NCBI GenBank assembly: GCA_002299895.1 | Contig: DBOC01000014.1 | Coordinates: forward strand, 124,001 to 188,000 | DNA length: 64,000 nt | Reading direction: 5' to 3' | Source of the DNA: Sphingomonadales bacterium UBA656 | GTDB taxonomy: Bacteria > Pseudomonadota > Alphaproteobacteria > Sphingomonadales > Sphingomonadaceae | Shown: in pieces, positions 39,403 to 48,555 of the stretch | Position numbering within the stretch: the first letter of the stretch is position 1 | Layout: each line of letters begins with the position of its first letter | Made by a program: the position numbers and the translations under genes | Notes under the pieces: generated by a model | The model's database searches: none | What the model was told of the DNA's origin: nothing | The model's input: the letters and a program-made list of their open reading frames with translations, nothing else

Positions 39403-39888
39403 TTACGCTGCTTGCGGACCTTTTTTCGTGGGCGCAGCATCATGTTCAATCACAGTGGTCGCCGTTTTCGCGCCAATCGCAATTTTGCGCGGCTTCAACG
39501 CTTCAGGCACTTCGCGCACTAGGGTGATGATAAGAAGACCATCGGCCATGTCTGCATCCGTCACATGTATGTGATCGGCAAGCTGGAACCGGCGTTCGAA
39601 ATTCCGGTTAGCGATGCCCATATGCAGAAAATCGCGATTATCATTGCTTTCGGACTGTTTGCTGCCGGTAACGATCAGCAAATTTTGTTGCGCGACGATT
39701 TCCACCTCATCGATCTTAAATCCGGCAACGGCAACAGTGATCTTATAGTCATTTTCGCCCGTGCGTTCGATGTTGAAAGGTGGATAATTTTCATTTTGCG
39801 CGGCGCGCCCCGTGGTTTCGAGCAGCTCAAAAAGGCGGTCAAAGCCAACGGTATTCCGGCGATAAGGTGTAAAATCAAAACGGTTCAT
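39403..39888 (-). CDS. Small heat shock protein, Hsp20/IbpA family
   Basis: A 161-residue alpha-crystallin-type holdase that binds unfolding proteins under heat stress. The N-terminal MNRFDFTPYRRNTVGFDRLF matches the IbpA/HspH class, the alpha-crystallin domain spans about 35-130 (YPPFNIERTGENDYKITVAV through NRNFERRFQLADHI), and ADGLLIITLVREVPE is the C-terminal strand. The IxI tail motif appears as RKIAIGAKT. ATG 39888 has GGAG eight bases upstream; a further in-frame ATG at 39909 lies inside the thermometer stem and is rejected. Upstream are a heat-shock sigma promoter and a ROSE-like element, so both transcription and translation are probably heat-induced. Confidence 0.92.
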   Translation of the reverse strand: MNRFDFTPYRRNTVGFDRLFELLETTGRAAQNENYPPFNIERTGENDYKITVAVAGFKIDEVEIVAQQNLLIVTGSKQSESNDNRDFLHMGIANRNFERRFQLADHIHVTDADMADGLLIITLVREVPEALKPRKIAIGAKTATTVIEHDAAPTKKGPQAA

Positions 39889-39891
39889 TTC

Positions 39892-39976
39892 AAATTCTCC
39901 ATCAAGCAATTTGGTTCTTCGCTAACCCCGCAGTTGCAGCGGCCAGCATGTTACGTTTTGGAGCCTTTCGGCCTCC
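39892..39976 (-). promoter_or_regulatory. ROSE-like RNA thermometer in the hsp20 5' UTR
   Basis: On the minus strand the leader folds on paper into three successive hairpins. (1) 39976-39960: GGAG/CUCC plus CC/GG with a GAAA tetraloop. (2) 39947-39921: GCUGG/UUAGC plus CCGC/GCGG, 7-base loop. (3) 39912-39892: AAAUU pairs with AAUUU, then a bulged G, then CUU with GAG, which buries the GGAG Shine-Dalgarno sequence (39900-39897). The third hairpin contains UUGCU opposite the Shine-Dalgarno region, the hallmark of ROSE elements upstream of alphaproteobacterial small heat shock genes. Folding was done by eye. Confidence 0.7.
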
Positions 39977-39984
39977 GGGAAGCA

Positions 39985-40012
39985 AGATGGGATGCGGCAA
40001 AAAAATTGCAAG
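39985..40012 (-). promoter_or_regulatory. Putative RpoH (sigma-32) promoter of hsp20
   Basis: Minus strand: CTTGCAA at 40012-40006 (compare CTTGAAA), a 14-base spacer, then CCCATCT at 39991-39985 (compare CCCCATNT). A start about seven bases downstream would fall near 39978, immediately before the first leader hairpin at 39976, so promoter and leader fit each other. Confidence 0.7.
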
Positions 40013-40065
40013 GGTAAAATTATTGCGGAGAATATAGTCCCGTCATATGGTCCCAATAAGAAACA

Positions 40066-40092
40066 AGGCCGCTCGGATATTCCGAACGGCCT
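40066..40092 (-). terminator. Rho-independent-type terminator, minus strand
   Basis: Minus strand: AGGCCGTTCGGA (40092-40081), a 3-base ATA loop, then TCCGAGCGGCCT (40077-40066): 12 pairs with one U-G, followed by TTGTTTCTTATT. The plus strand reading has a C-A mismatch and no T-run, so it is oriented for the small minus-strand gene ending at 40107. It insulates that gene from the hsp20 promoter. Confidence 0.65.
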
Positions 40093-40106
40093 CGCTCTGC
40101 GGCATT

Positions 40107-40304
40107 TCACCGAAAGATTTCAGGCCACAACCGATCCCCATCGGCGGGTCTGATTTTCTCCCTGAACCATCGGCCATATAAGGCTTTCGATGCATTCTCT
40201 GCCTGCATCATCTTTTGGTATGCGCTTTGCAAATAGAACCAGACTCCGGCCAACATTTTTTCCAATGCTGTGGCGTCCCTGCAACAATAGTTGCAAGTTT
40301 TCAT
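40107..40304 (-). CDS. Small protein of unknown function (65 aa) with its own terminator
   Basis: A 65-codon frame begins at ATG 40304 and stops at 40107, 14 bases before a good minus-strand terminator hairpin. The product starts MKTCNYCCRDATALEKML and continues with an aromatic/basic helix-rich part (VWFYLQSAYQKMMQ, ALYGRWFREKIRP). It has a CxxCC cluster near the start but no second metal motif. No family recognised. A weak AGG lies about ten bases upstream. The terminator shows that something is transcribed from this strand; whether it is this protein or a small RNA of about 240 bases is open. The start of lolC (plus strand, 40355) is 51 bases away, so the promoters overlap or diverge. Confidence 0.45.
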   Translation of the reverse strand: MKTCNYCCRDATALEKMLAGVWFYLQSAYQKMMQAENASKALYGRWFREKIRPADGDRLWPEIFR

Positions 40305-40354
40305 GGCGGAACCTAAGAACAGTCTATGCCAAAATTTTCGATGAGTGTCCGCAC

Positions 40355-41605
40355 ATGATATTGTCGCGATATGAACGCATGGTCGCTCGCCGATATCTAC
40401 TTCCAGGGAAGGGCGAGGGCTTTATTTTTCTCGTCGCTAGCATCAGCCTGGTTGCCGTTGCATTGGGTGTCGCGGCGTTGATTATCGTAATGAGCGTGAT
40501 GAACGGCTTTCGGGCCGAATTATTTGACAAAATTGTCGGCCTGAACGGCCATGCCGTTATTCAGGGCTATGGCGGTCGCTTGCAAGATTGGCGGCAAATC
40601 CTCAGTGAAACGAAGCAAACGGACGGTGTAACTGATGCTACAGCATTGATTGAGCAACCCTTGCTAACAACCTTCAATGGACGGGTTGAGGCCATTTTGG
40701 CGCGCGGCATGTCCGTGAATGATGTCCTAAGAAACGATACGTTGAAGGGAAAGACTGTCGCGGGCGATTTGCGCAGGTTGAACGCCAATGCGGATAAGGT
40801 CGCGATTGGCTCGCGGCTTGCCCAAAATCTTGGCGTGCAAGTCGGGCAGAGCATTACGATCATCAACCCTGCAGGACGCACCACGCCGTTTGGCACCGTG
40901 CCGCGTGAAATTTCCTATGAGGTCGCGGCTATCTTTGAGGTTGGCGTGTATGATTATGACAAAGCGTTTGTCATCATGCCAATCGAACGGGCGCAAATCC
41001 TGATGCTGATGGGGGATGAAATCGGCATGATCGAGATTAAGACCGATAACCCCGATAAGGTGAACGAGATTCTCCTGCCATTATTGCCAAAGCTTGAGAA
41101 CAGAGGTCAGATTGTCGATTGGAAAAGCATGAATGCATCCTTGTTCGAAGCTTTGGCGGTTGAACGGGTTGCCATGTTTGTCGTGCTATCGATTATAGTG
41201 CTGGTTGCCGTATTCAACATATTGTCGTCCCTCATCATGCTGGTGCGTGCTAAAACACGCGATATTGCGATATTGCGGACTATGGGCGCTTCGCGAAAAT
41301 CACTACTGAAGATATTTATGACGGTCGGCTTGTTAATTGGCGCGTCCGGAATTGTTTTGGGCATGATATTGGGGGCGATATTCCTATATTTTAGGCAGTC
41401 GGTCGTGAACTTCATTCAATTTGTCACTGGACAGAATTTGTGGGACCCTTCGATCCGCTTCCTGACCGAGCTGCCGTCGCGCACGGACCCATTGGAAGTT
41501 CTTGCGATCTGTGGGCTGGCTTTGTTGTTCAGCTTCCTTGCAACCTTGTACCCGGCGTTAAAGGCCGCAAGTACCGACCCAGTTCAGGTGCTGCGCTATG
41601 AATAA
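40355..41605 (+). CDS. lolC: Lipoprotein-releasing ABC transporter permease LolC/LolE family
   Basis: Inner-membrane permease (416 residues) that extracts outer-membrane lipoproteins and hands them to LolA. One TM near 22-48 ([20 protein letters not shown]), a periplasmic domain of about 225 residues with the [15 protein letters not shown] hook region, then three TM helices (about 272-300, 325-350, 380-405) in the FtsX/MacB-like fold. ATG 40355 ([20 protein letters not shown]) gives the family N-terminus; an in-frame ATG at 40190 overlaps the opposite-strand small gene and is rejected. A single LolC/E-type permease (LolF-like, homodimeric) is usual where no LolE is present. Overlaps lolD by eight bases. 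Confidence 0.9.
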   Translation: MILSRYERMVARRYLLPGKGEGFIFLVASISLVAVALGVAALIIVMSVMNGFRAELFDKIVGLNGHAVIQGYGGRLQDWRQILSETKQTDGVTDATALIEQPLLTTFNGRVEAILARGMSVNDVLRNDTLKGKTVAGDLRRLNANADKVAIGSRLAQNLGVQVGQSITIINPAGRTTPFGTVPREISYEVAAIFEVGVYDYDKAFVIMPIERAQILMLMGDEIGMIEIKTDNPDKVNEILLPLLPKLENRGQIVDWKSMNASLFEALAVERVAMFVVLSIIVLVAVFNILSSLIMLVRAKTRDIAILRTMGASRKSLLKIFMTVGLLIGASGIVLGMILGAIFLYFRQSVVNFIQFVTGQNLWDPSIRFLTELPSRTDPLEVLAICGLALLFSFLATLYPALKAASTDPVQVLRYE

Positions 41606-42269
41606 TGTCCTAGAACTTATTGATGTTAAGCGAAAATTTGTCCAAGGCGATGTGACCATAGAGGTCCTGCGCGGTGTTGATCTGCGCATTGGCAAGGGTG
41701 AGCTTGTGGCATTGCTTGGACCGTCAGGTTCCGGAAAATCAACGATGCTTCAGGCTATCGGTCTGTTGGAGGGTGGATTTTCGGGGTCCATAAAATTGGA
41801 CGGCGAAGAAGTTAGCGCTGCGGGCGTCGACCGCCAGACCGAGATACGCCGTCAAAAACTGGGGTTTGTGTATCAGTTCCACCATTTGCTGCCCGACTTT
41901 GACGCGTTGGAAAATGTAATTTTGCCTCAGCTGATTGCCGATGTTGCGCCTGATGTTGCACTAGACCGAGCGACATATTTACTCACTCAATTGGGGCTAT
42001 CCGAACGGCTGCACCATCGGCCATCAAAACTGTCCGGCGGTGAGCAGCAGCGAGTTGCCGTAGCGCGGGCATTGGCGAACCGACCTAAGTTGGTGTTGGC
42101 AGATGAACCCACCGGCAATTTGGATGAGCATACGGCGGATATCGTGCTCGGCGAATTTATGGCGCTGGTGCGCGAAGTGGGATCTTCTGCCATAGTTGCA
42201 ACGCATAATGAGCGGTTAGCAGCCAAGATGGACCGCATCGTGCGCTTGCATGATGGCAAATTGGGCTAA
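41598..42269 (+). CDS. lolD: Lipoprotein-releasing ABC transporter ATPase
   Basis: ATPase subunit (223 residues) powering LolC. Walker [12 protein letters not shown] near 40-50, Q-loop [12 protein letters not shown] near 90-101, ABC signature [15 protein letters not shown] near 143-157 and Walker [14 protein letters not shown] near 163-175 are intact. The ATG lies eight bases inside lolC, indicating coupled synthesis. The FHHLLPDF context after the Q-loop is typical of LolD. Confidence 0.94.
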   Translation: MNNVLELIDVKRKFVQGDVTIEVLRGVDLRIGKGELVALLGPSGSGKSTMLQAIGLLEGGFSGSIKLDGEEVSAAGVDRQTEIRRQKLGFVYQFHHLLPDFDALENVILPQLIADVAPDVALDRATYLLTQLGLSERLHHRPSKLSGGEQQRVAVARALANRPKLVLADEPTGNLDEHTADIVLGEFMALVREVGSSAIVATHNERLAAKMDRIVRLHDGKLG

Positions 42270-42284
42270 AAGAGGGGAACCAGC

Positions 42285-42773
42285 ATGTCAGTTTATGATT
42301 TTACGGTAAAAATGCCTGGCGGCGGTACCGAGGCGATGGCGGCCCATAAAGGCAAGGTGCTTTTAGTGGTGAATACCGCGTCCAAATGTGGCTTCACACC
42401 GCAGTATAAGGGCTTAGAGGCGCTCTATCGCCAGTATAAGGACCAAGGGTTAGAAATCTTGGCATTCCCATGTAACCAATTCGGTGCGCAGGAACCTGGC
42501 GATGCCCAAGAAATAAAGAATTTCTGTTCGCTGACCTATGACATCTCCTTTCCATTGGCGGCCAAAATCGATGTCAACGGAACGGATGAAGATCCATTGT
42601 GGCATTATCTGAAACAACAGCAAGCCGGCCTTTTAGGTTCACGCGGCATCAAATGGAACTTCACCAAATTTTTGGTCGATCGCAAAGGCAATGTCGTTGC
42701 ACGCCATGGTCCTCAGGTAAAACCAGAGGCGTTGGCAAAGGACATTGAAAAATTGCTCGCAGAGCCAGCCTGA
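42285..42773 (+). CDS. Glutathione peroxidase family protein (Cys type)
   Basis: Thioredoxin-fold peroxidase of 162 residues reducing hydroperoxides. The peroxidatic residue is a cysteine, in VNTASKCGFTPQYKGLEAL near 30-48, not selenocysteine. The second motif ILAFPCNQFGAQEPG near 63-77 holds the resolving cysteine and the Gln, and WNFTKFLVDRKG near 125-136 the Trp/Asn, completing the catalytic tetrad. Such bacterial enzymes usually take electrons from thioredoxin. AGAGGGGAA precedes the ATG. Fifteen bases after lolD, 62 before dnaE. Confidence 0.92.
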   Translation: MSVYDFTVKMPGGGTEAMAAHKGKVLLVVNTASKCGFTPQYKGLEALYRQYKDQGLEILAFPCNQFGAQEPGDAQEIKNFCSLTYDISFPLAAKIDVNGTDEDPLWHYLKQQQAGLLGSRGIKWNFTKFLVDRKGNVVARHGPQVKPEALAKDIEKLLAEPA

Positions 42774-42835
42774 TTGTCCACAGTTTAGCCTGAATCAGGC
42801 TTTGTCGAATCGGTAAGGTCAATTAACGATAGGGC

Positions 42836-45800
42836 ATGGCTTATGTTCCCTTCGTCCCGCTGCGCGTGTATTCTGCATACACCATATTAGAAGGCGCAAT
42901 CGAGCCCAAGGCTATTGGCGATACCGCAAAGAAATTAGCCTTTCCTGCCATCGCTATTTGTGATCGCAATGGTCTTTATGGCGTTATGCCGTTTCAGGAC
43001 GGCGCGAAATCTTACGGCGTTCAACCTATTATTGGCACGATGCTCGGCATCCGGCGACCGACAAACGACGGAAAATTCATCCGGGATTGGTTGCCCTTAT
43101 TTGCCCAAAACGAAAGCGGTTATAGTAATCTTTGCCGATTGGTTTCCATGGCGCATCTGGATCGTCCGGAGGATCTTGATGCGCATGTGACGTTGGAGCA
43201 ACTGGCAGAACATAAGGACGGCCTAATCGCCCTGACAGGTGGTGCAGAGGGTGCGCTCGCCCGGTTATTGAGCGAGGGGCAACATGATGCGGTATCCAGC
43301 TACCTGACACGTCTACAGGCGCTGTTTTCCGACAGTTTGTATATCGAACTCAGCAGGCGCAACGACGCCGTTGAAGAAGCCGCCGAAGACGCGCTCATTG
43401 ACCTTGCATATGCGCGCAATATCCCATTAGTCGCCACAAATCCGGCTTTTTATGCTGAACCGGATTTCTTTGACGCACATGATGCAATGCTTTGCATTTC
43501 AGATGGTGCCTATATCGAAAGCGCGGATCGCCGCAGGAGCAGCCGCGAAACTTGGATAAAATCGGGCAAGCAAATGGCGGAATTGTTCGCAGATTTGCCT
43601 GAGGCGCTCGCAAATACTTTAGTCATCGCGCGACGCTGTGCAACGCTCGCGCCCTATCGAAACCCGATTTTGCCAAGCCTTGCCGGCGATCGAACAGCCG
43701 AAGATGCACAACTGCGCGAAGATGCACGAATTGGCCTAGAGAAACGCCTTGAGATAGCAGGGATAACCGACCCTGATGAGCAACAAATCTATTTTGACCG
43801 GTTGAAATTTGAGGCTGATGTCATTTGCGCCATGGGTTTTCCTGGATATTTCCTAATCGTTGCCGATTTTATCAAATGGGCGAAGGAACAGGATATTGCA
43901 GTTGGCCCAGGCCGTGGGTCGGGTGCAGGCTCACTGGTCGCTTGGGCGCTGACAATTACGGATCTTGACCCGATTAAGCTTGGTTTACTCTTCGAACGCT
44001 TCCTCAACCCAGACCGTGTGTCGATGCCTGACTTCGACATCGATTTTTGCGAAACGCGCCGTGGCGAAGTTATTCGTTATGTGCAGAAGAAATATGGTTC
44101 GCGCCAAGTTGCGCAGATTATAACCTTTGGAAAGTTGAAAGCACGCGCCGTCCTGCGTGACACCGGACGCGTGCTGCAGATGAGCTATGGCCAAGTGGAC
44201 AGGCTGTGCAAACAAGTTCCAAATTTACCGGCTGATCCATGGGATTTGAAGCGCGCTCTATCTGGCGTGTCGGAGTTGCGAGAGGAATATCGGCGTGATG
44301 CCCAGGTTAAACGATTGTTTGACCTTGCGATGAAGTTGGAGGGCTTACCACGTCACAGTTCGACACATGCCGCCGGTGTGGTGATTGGCGACCGCGCATT
44401 ATCGGAATTGGCGCCATTATATCGGGATCCGCGTTCGGACATGCCGGTCACGCAATTCGACATGAAATATGTCGAGAGCGCTGGCCTGGTTAAATTTGAC
44501 TTTCTGGGTCTTAAAACCCTCTCTGTGCTGCAAAAGGCGAGCCAGATGCTTGCCAAAAGAGGCGTAGAGATAAATCTCGACCTTCTGCCGCATGATGACC
44601 CCGCTGTGTATGAATTGCTGCAGCGTGGTGATACCGTTGGCGTTTTTCAATTGGAATCCGAAGGCATGCGCCGGACGCTTGCGGCGGTGAAGCCGACAAA
44701 CTTTGGAGACATCATCGCTCTGGTGTCGCTGTACCGTCCAGGTCCAATGGACAATATTCCGATGTTTGGGCGACGCAAAAATGGGGAGGAGAGCATTGAA
44801 TATCCGCACCCATTGTTGGAGCCAGTGTTGAACGAAACTTACGGGATTTTCGTTTACCAAGAACAGGTTATGCAGGCAGCACAGATTTTGGCGGGGTACA
44901 GCCTTGGGGAAGCAGATTTGCTTCGGCGGGCCATGGGTAAAAAGATTCAGGCTGAAATGGATGCCCAGCGCGAACGTTTCGTCACAGGTTGCGCCACGCA
45001 CGCGATTTTACCCACCCGCGCCAATGAGCTGTTTGACTTGATCGATAAATTCGCTGGCTATGGTTTTAACAAAAGCCACGCTGCCGCTTATGCGGTTTTG
45101 GCGTATCAGACCGCATGGTTGAAAACGCATCACCCTGAAGAATTTTATGCTGCGTCCATGTGTTTTGACATGCATCAAACCGACAAGCTTGCGATTTTCA
45201 TGGACGACATGCGGCGCCTTGAGGTTAGTTGTCTGGCTCCGGACATCAACCGCAGCGAAGCTGAATTTTCCGTTGAAACCGACGCGCACGGAGAGCACGC
45301 GGTGCGCTACGCATTGGGCGGCATAAAGAATGTCGGCGAACGGGCGATGGAAATACTCGTCACTGAACGCACGACAGCAGGTTTGTTTAAAAGCCTTGAT
45401 GACTTTGCCAATCGCGTTGATCCAAGCCAAATTAACCGCAGAAGCCTTGAAAATCTTGCTGCTGCAGGGGCATTTGACGCGCTGGAACCAAACCGTGGCG
45501 CAGTATATGCGGCGGCAGAAACGCTTTTAGCTGCAGCACAATCGGCGCGGGATTCACGCGAAAGCGGGCAGGGCGGGCTATTTGGTGAGGGCGGGTCTGA
45601 CATGGCGGCGCTGCGGATCGACAACAGGCTGCACTGGGCACCCGGCGAACAAATGAATCAGGAAAAAGACGCATTTGGCTTTTATTTTTCGGCGCATCCT
45701 TGCTCACAATATGATGCATTGGCCATTAGCCACGGCGCAAAACCTTATGCGGTTTGGCTCGATAGCGGACCAATACCCGAAGGTGTCCGCCGCGCAGCTA

Positions 45801-46312
45801 CCATGTCAGCATTGATCGAAGGTGTGCGTTGGCGCGAATCCCGCAAGGGTAAGCGTTTCATGATTGCGGATTTTTCGGACATTAGCGGTCAATTTTCGGT
45901 ACGTTGTTTTGACGAAGCGATTGGTACGCAACTTGGCGAGTGGGCAAAAGAGGCCGAGTGCCTTTTGCTTCATTGCGAGATGGACATGCGTCCCGGCGAT
46001 GAAACGCCGAGCTTTACAGTAAAAAGCGCCAAACCCCTTTCAGGGTTAACCAGCGTGTCGCGATTAAAAATGAAGTTAGATGTGACCCATGAGGCAGCCT
46101 TGTCGCGGCTCGCGGAAATGGTCGCGCCATTACATGGAGGCCGTAGCGAATTGGTCATAAAAACCCGCGCGGACGATGGTCGCTTTGTGCATATCGTGCT
46201 GGGTCGCCGCTTCCAGATTGATGCATCATTGCTCGACCAAGTGCGCACAATCGACGGTATTGAAAATGTAGAGCTTGCACCATTGGGGCCACTTTTGGCA
46301 TTGGTGCACTGA
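42836..46312 (+). CDS. dnaE: DNA polymerase III alpha subunit
   Basis: Replicative polymerase of 1158 residues. The N-terminal PHP domain starts FVPLRVYSAYTILEGAI and AICDRNGLYGVM; the palm contains VGPGRGSGAGSLVAWAL near 357-373 and the catalytic PDFDIDFCETRR near 398-409; the KSHAAAYAVLAYQTAWLK segment near 744-761 is the fingers helix; a C-terminal OB fold (FMIADFSDISGQFSVRCF) and tau-binding region close it. Length and motifs fit DnaE1, not the SOS polymerase DnaE2. ATG 42836 follows an AGGG only a few bases away. Confidence 0.95.
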   Translation: MAYVPFVPLRVYSAYTILEGAIEPKAIGDTAKKLAFPAIAICDRNGLYGVMPFQDGAKSYGVQPIIGTMLGIRRPTNDGKFIRDWLPLFAQNESGYSNLCRLVSMAHLDRPEDLDAHVTLEQLAEHKDGLIALTGGAEGALARLLSEGQHDAVSSYLTRLQALFSDSLYIELSRRNDAVEEAAEDALIDLAYARNIPLVATNPAFYAEPDFFDAHDAMLCISDGAYIESADRRRSSRETWIKSGKQMAELFADLPEALANTLVIARRCATLAPYRNPILPSLAGDRTAEDAQLREDARIGLEKRLEIAGITDPDEQQIYFDRLKFEADVICAMGFPGYFLIVADFIKWAKEQDIAVGPGRGSGAGSLVAWALTITDLDPIKLGLLFERFLNPDRVSMPDFDIDFCETRRGEVIRYVQKKYGSRQVAQIITFGKLKARAVLRDTGRVLQMSYGQVDRLCKQVPNLPADPWDLKRALSGVSELREEYRRDAQVKRLFDLAMKLEGLPRHSSTHAAGVVIGDRALSELAPLYRDPRSDMPVTQFDMKYVESAGLVKFDFLGLKTLSVLQKASQMLAKRGVEINLDLLPHDDPAVYELLQRGDTVGVFQLESEGMRRTLAAVKPTNFGDIIALVSLYRPGPMDNIPMFGRRKNGEESIEYPHPLLEPVLNETYGIFVYQEQVMQAAQILAGYSLGEADLLRRAMGKKIQAEMDAQRERFVTGCATHAILPTRANELFDLIDKFAGYGFNKSHAAAYAVLAYQTAWLKTHHPEEFYAASMCFDMHQTDKLAIFMDDMRRLEVSCLAPDINRSEAEFSVETDAHGEHAVRYALGGIKNVGERAMEILVTERTTAGLFKSLDDFANRVDPSQINRRSLENLAAAGAFDALEPNRGAVYAAAETLLAAAQSARDSRESGQGGLFGEGGSDMAALRIDNRLHWAPGEQMNQEKDAFGFYFSAHPCSQYDALAISHGAKPYAVWLDSGPIPEGVRRAATMSALIEGVRWRESRKGKRFMIADFSDISGQFSVRCFDEAIGTQLGEWAKEAECLLLHCEMDMRPGDETPSFTVKSAKPLSGLTSVSRLKMKLDVTHEAALSRLAEMVAPLHGGRSELVIKTRADDGRFVHIVLGRRFQIDASLLDQVRTIDGIENVELAPLGPLLALVH

Positions 46313-46380
46313 GCGGCAAAGATCGTAGACAGTAATTACGTCTGTAGTATCCTACGGCGTGGTAAGAGGGAGAGATTTTG

Positions 46381-47979
46381 ATGCACGGCACCATGCAAGA
46401 CTGGGACCTCCGCGTTCCGCATTTGATTGACTATGCAGCCCGCGAACATGGGACGCGCGAAATTGTGACGCGTTGGACTGATGGGACGATTGAGCGCACA
46501 AGCTGGTCTGGTGTTGCCACCGAAGCGCGCAAATTGTCACAAGCCTTTGCAGGTTTAGGCCTGCAAAAGGGCGACCGGATTGCAACCTTTGCAATGAACC
46601 ATCACCGGCACTTGGCAGCTTGGTATGGGGCTATTGGCTTTGGTGGTGTCATCCATACTGTGAATGTGCGGCTCTTCGACGAAGACCTGATCTACATCAT
46701 GAACCATGCTGAAGATAAGGTGCTGATGTATGACGCAATGTTTCAGACCATCATCGATAGATTGAAACCGCATCTGAAGACCGTTGAGCATTATGTTATA
46801 TTTGATCGCGACGATAGCTACGGCGCCTTCATCGCGGCCCAAGATGGGAATTATGAATGGGCAACCGGCGACGAGCGCGATGCTTGTATGCTGTGTTATA
46901 CCAGCGGCACAACGGGCAATCCTAAGGGCGTTTTATATCAACACCGCTCAACGATGTTGCATGCCATGGCCGAAATCGCACCCGCCATTTTTGACCTGAG
47001 CCCGCAATCGGCGCTGCTCCCCATCGTACCGATGTTCCATGCGGCCAGCTGGGGCCTTCCCTTTGCAGGCGCTGCGGCGGGTGTGAAGTTCGTATTTTCA
47101 ACCACCAACGATGCTGCCACCTTGCATGGCCTGATGCTGCAAGAAGGTATTACCCATAGCGCAGGAGTGCCTACAGTATGGCTGTCGATGTTCGCACATT
47201 TGGATGCAGAGTCAGCAGCGGGACGTGAAGCTACGCTTGGCAAATTGCGCTTGGTAACAATTGGTGGATCGGCGGCCCCGCGCGCTATGATTGAGCGTTT
47301 GATGAAGGCTGGCGTCCGCGTATCGCACGCATGGGGCATGACAGAAACATCGCCTATTGGTACCATGGGGGCGCCGACGCCCGATTGGGACGATCTTACG
47401 CTTGAGCAGCAAATTGACATCGTGTGCAAGCAAGGCCGCACCCCTTTCGGCGTTGAACTGCGCGTGATAGACAAGGATGGCAATGTCGCACCGCGCGATG
47501 GTGTGACGTCTGGTGCGCTCCAAATCCGCGGGCCATGGGTCATTAAACGCTATTTCAAGGCAGATGCCGACGCAGTGGACGCGGATCAGTGGTTTGATAC
47601 CGGAGATGTTTCCGTGCTCCACCCCGACGGCACGATGCAGATCACCGATCGTGTCAAAGATGTTATTAAATCCGGCGGCGAGTGGATTAGTTCGGTTGAA
47701 CTCGAAAATATAGCGGTAGGTTGCCCCGGTATTGCAGAAGCCGGCGCGATTGGCATCCCGCACCCCAGATGGGATGAGCGGCCTGTCCTGATTGCCGTAA
47801 AGAAACCCGGCGCCCAGGTTGATGAGGCGGGGGTAAAGGCCTATTTAGCGGAACGCATCGTCAAATGGTGGATGCCGGATCGTGTGCTATTTGTGGACGA
47901 ACTGCCACACACAGGCACCGGCAAAATCCAAAAGGTAGCGTTGCGTGCGCAGTTTAAGGATTTCGTGCTGGAGGATTAA
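46381..47979 (+). CDS. Long-chain fatty-acid--CoA ligase family protein
   Basis: An ANL-superfamily acyl-CoA synthetase of 532 residues. P-loop [18 protein letters not shown] near 173-190, acyl-adenylate motif [13 protein letters not shown] near 317-329, [15 protein letters not shown] near 403-417, hinge [15 protein letters not shown] near 422-436 and the catalytic lysine in GTGKIQK near 515-521 are all present. The closest style is the medium/long-chain FadD and methylmercaptopropionyl-CoA ligase (DmdB) group; the actual acid cannot be assigned. ATG 46381 follows GAGGGAGAG at good spacing; TTG 46378 directly before it is an alternative. Stands alone. Confidence 0.88.
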   Translation: MHGTMQDWDLRVPHLIDYAAREHGTREIVTRWTDGTIERTSWSGVATEARKLSQAFAGLGLQKGDRIATFAMNHHRHLAAWYGAIGFGGVIHTVNVRLFDEDLIYIMNHAEDKVLMYDAMFQTIIDRLKPHLKTVEHYVIFDRDDSYGAFIAAQDGNYEWATGDERDACMLCYTSGTTGNPKGVLYQHRSTMLHAMAEIAPAIFDLSPQSALLPIVPMFHAASWGLPFAGAAAGVKFVFSTTNDAATLHGLMLQEGITHSAGVPTVWLSMFAHLDAESAAGREATLGKLRLVTIGGSAAPRAMIERLMKAGVRVSHAWGMTETSPIGTMGAPTPDWDDLTLEQQIDIVCKQGRTPFGVELRVIDKDGNVAPRDGVTSGALQIRGPWVIKRYFKADADAVDADQWFDTGDVSVLHPDGTMQITDRVKDVIKSGGEWISSVELENIAVGCPGIAEAGAIGIPHPRWDERPVLIAVKKPGAQVDEAGVKAYLAERIVKWWMPDRVLFVDELPHTGTGKIQKVALRAQFKDFVLED

Positions 47980-48002
47980 AAAGGTTAACCGGCCTTTATG
48001 TA

Positions 48003-48028
48003 ATTTAGGTGGCCATGGCTGCCTAAAT
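48003..48028. terminator. Inverted repeat between convergent genes, possible terminator
   Basis: ATTTAGG (48003-48009) and CCTAAAT (48022-48028) are perfect complements around a 12-base centre containing CCATGG. It lies between the ligase stop (47979) and the moaB stop (48028-48030). Terminator call is weak because no T-run follows. Confidence 0.4.
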
Positions 48029-48555
48029 CACACCTCACGCAAGCGCGGCATTAGTTCCACAAAATTGCAGGGACGATGGCGGCTGTCGAGTTGATGGACC
48101 AGTATCTGGTCCCAGCCATCCTTAACGGCACCATTTGATCCCGGAAGAGCAAAAACATAGGTTCCGCCGGCCAGTACGGCGCAAGCCCGTGACTGTATGG
48201 TGGATGTGCCAATGCTCGCGAAGCTTAACCAGCGGAACAGTTCGCCGAAACCCGGAATATCTCTGGTCTTTACACGATCAAGGGCTTCGGGGGTTACATC
48301 GCGTCCGGTCAAACCTGTTCCACCAGTTGAGATAACCACATCGATATGATGGTCATCAATCCAGCTTTGTAACTGTGCGGTGATTAACGCGGTGTCGTCG
48401 CGCAAAATGGCGCGATCAGCAAGTTTGTGCCCGGCAGCGACGATCCGTTCGGCTAAAATATCACCACTGGTATCATTGTCTAAGCTGCGGGTATCAGACA
48501 CCGTCAGTAGCGCGATATTTACTGGCCTGAATAGTCTGTTTTCATCGAGCGGCAA
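48028..48555 (-). CDS. moaB: Molybdenum cofactor biosynthesis protein B
   Basis: A 175-residue MoCF-domain protein expected to adenylylate molybdopterin before MoeA acts. Signature TVSDTRSLDNDTSGD near 18-32, VVISTGGTGLTGRDVTPEAL near 73-92, and FALPGSNGAVKDGWD near 133-147. It overlaps the end of the lytic transglycosylase gene by 14 bases, the last member of a three-gene minus-strand operon. Works in the same pathway as moaC and moeA elsewhere in the window. Confidence 0.93.
   Translation of the reverse strand: MPLDENRLFRPVNIALLTVSDTRSLDNDTSGDILAERIVAAGHKLADRAILRDDTALITAQLQSWIDDHHIDVVISTGGTGLTGRDVTPEALDRVKTRDIPGFGELFRWLSFASIGTSTIQSRACAVLAGGTYVFALPGSNGAVKDGWDQILVHQLDSRHRPCNFVELMPRLREV

Noticed and set aside
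42285..42773. Selenocysteine-containing glutathione peroxidase
   Set aside because: The catalytic position is a normal TGT cysteine codon and no in-frame TGA is involved.
42787..42801. Palindrome AGCCTGAATCAGGCT between the glutathione peroxidase gene and dnaE, as a terminator or operator
   Set aside because: A real hairpin would have only 5 bp with a 5-base loop and no T-run; as an operator there is only one copy and no known match.
42836..46312. SOS-induced error-prone polymerase DnaE2
   Set aside because: Length, N-terminal sequence and lack of imuA/imuB neighbours and of a GTTC-N7-GTTC box all favour the replicative DnaE1.
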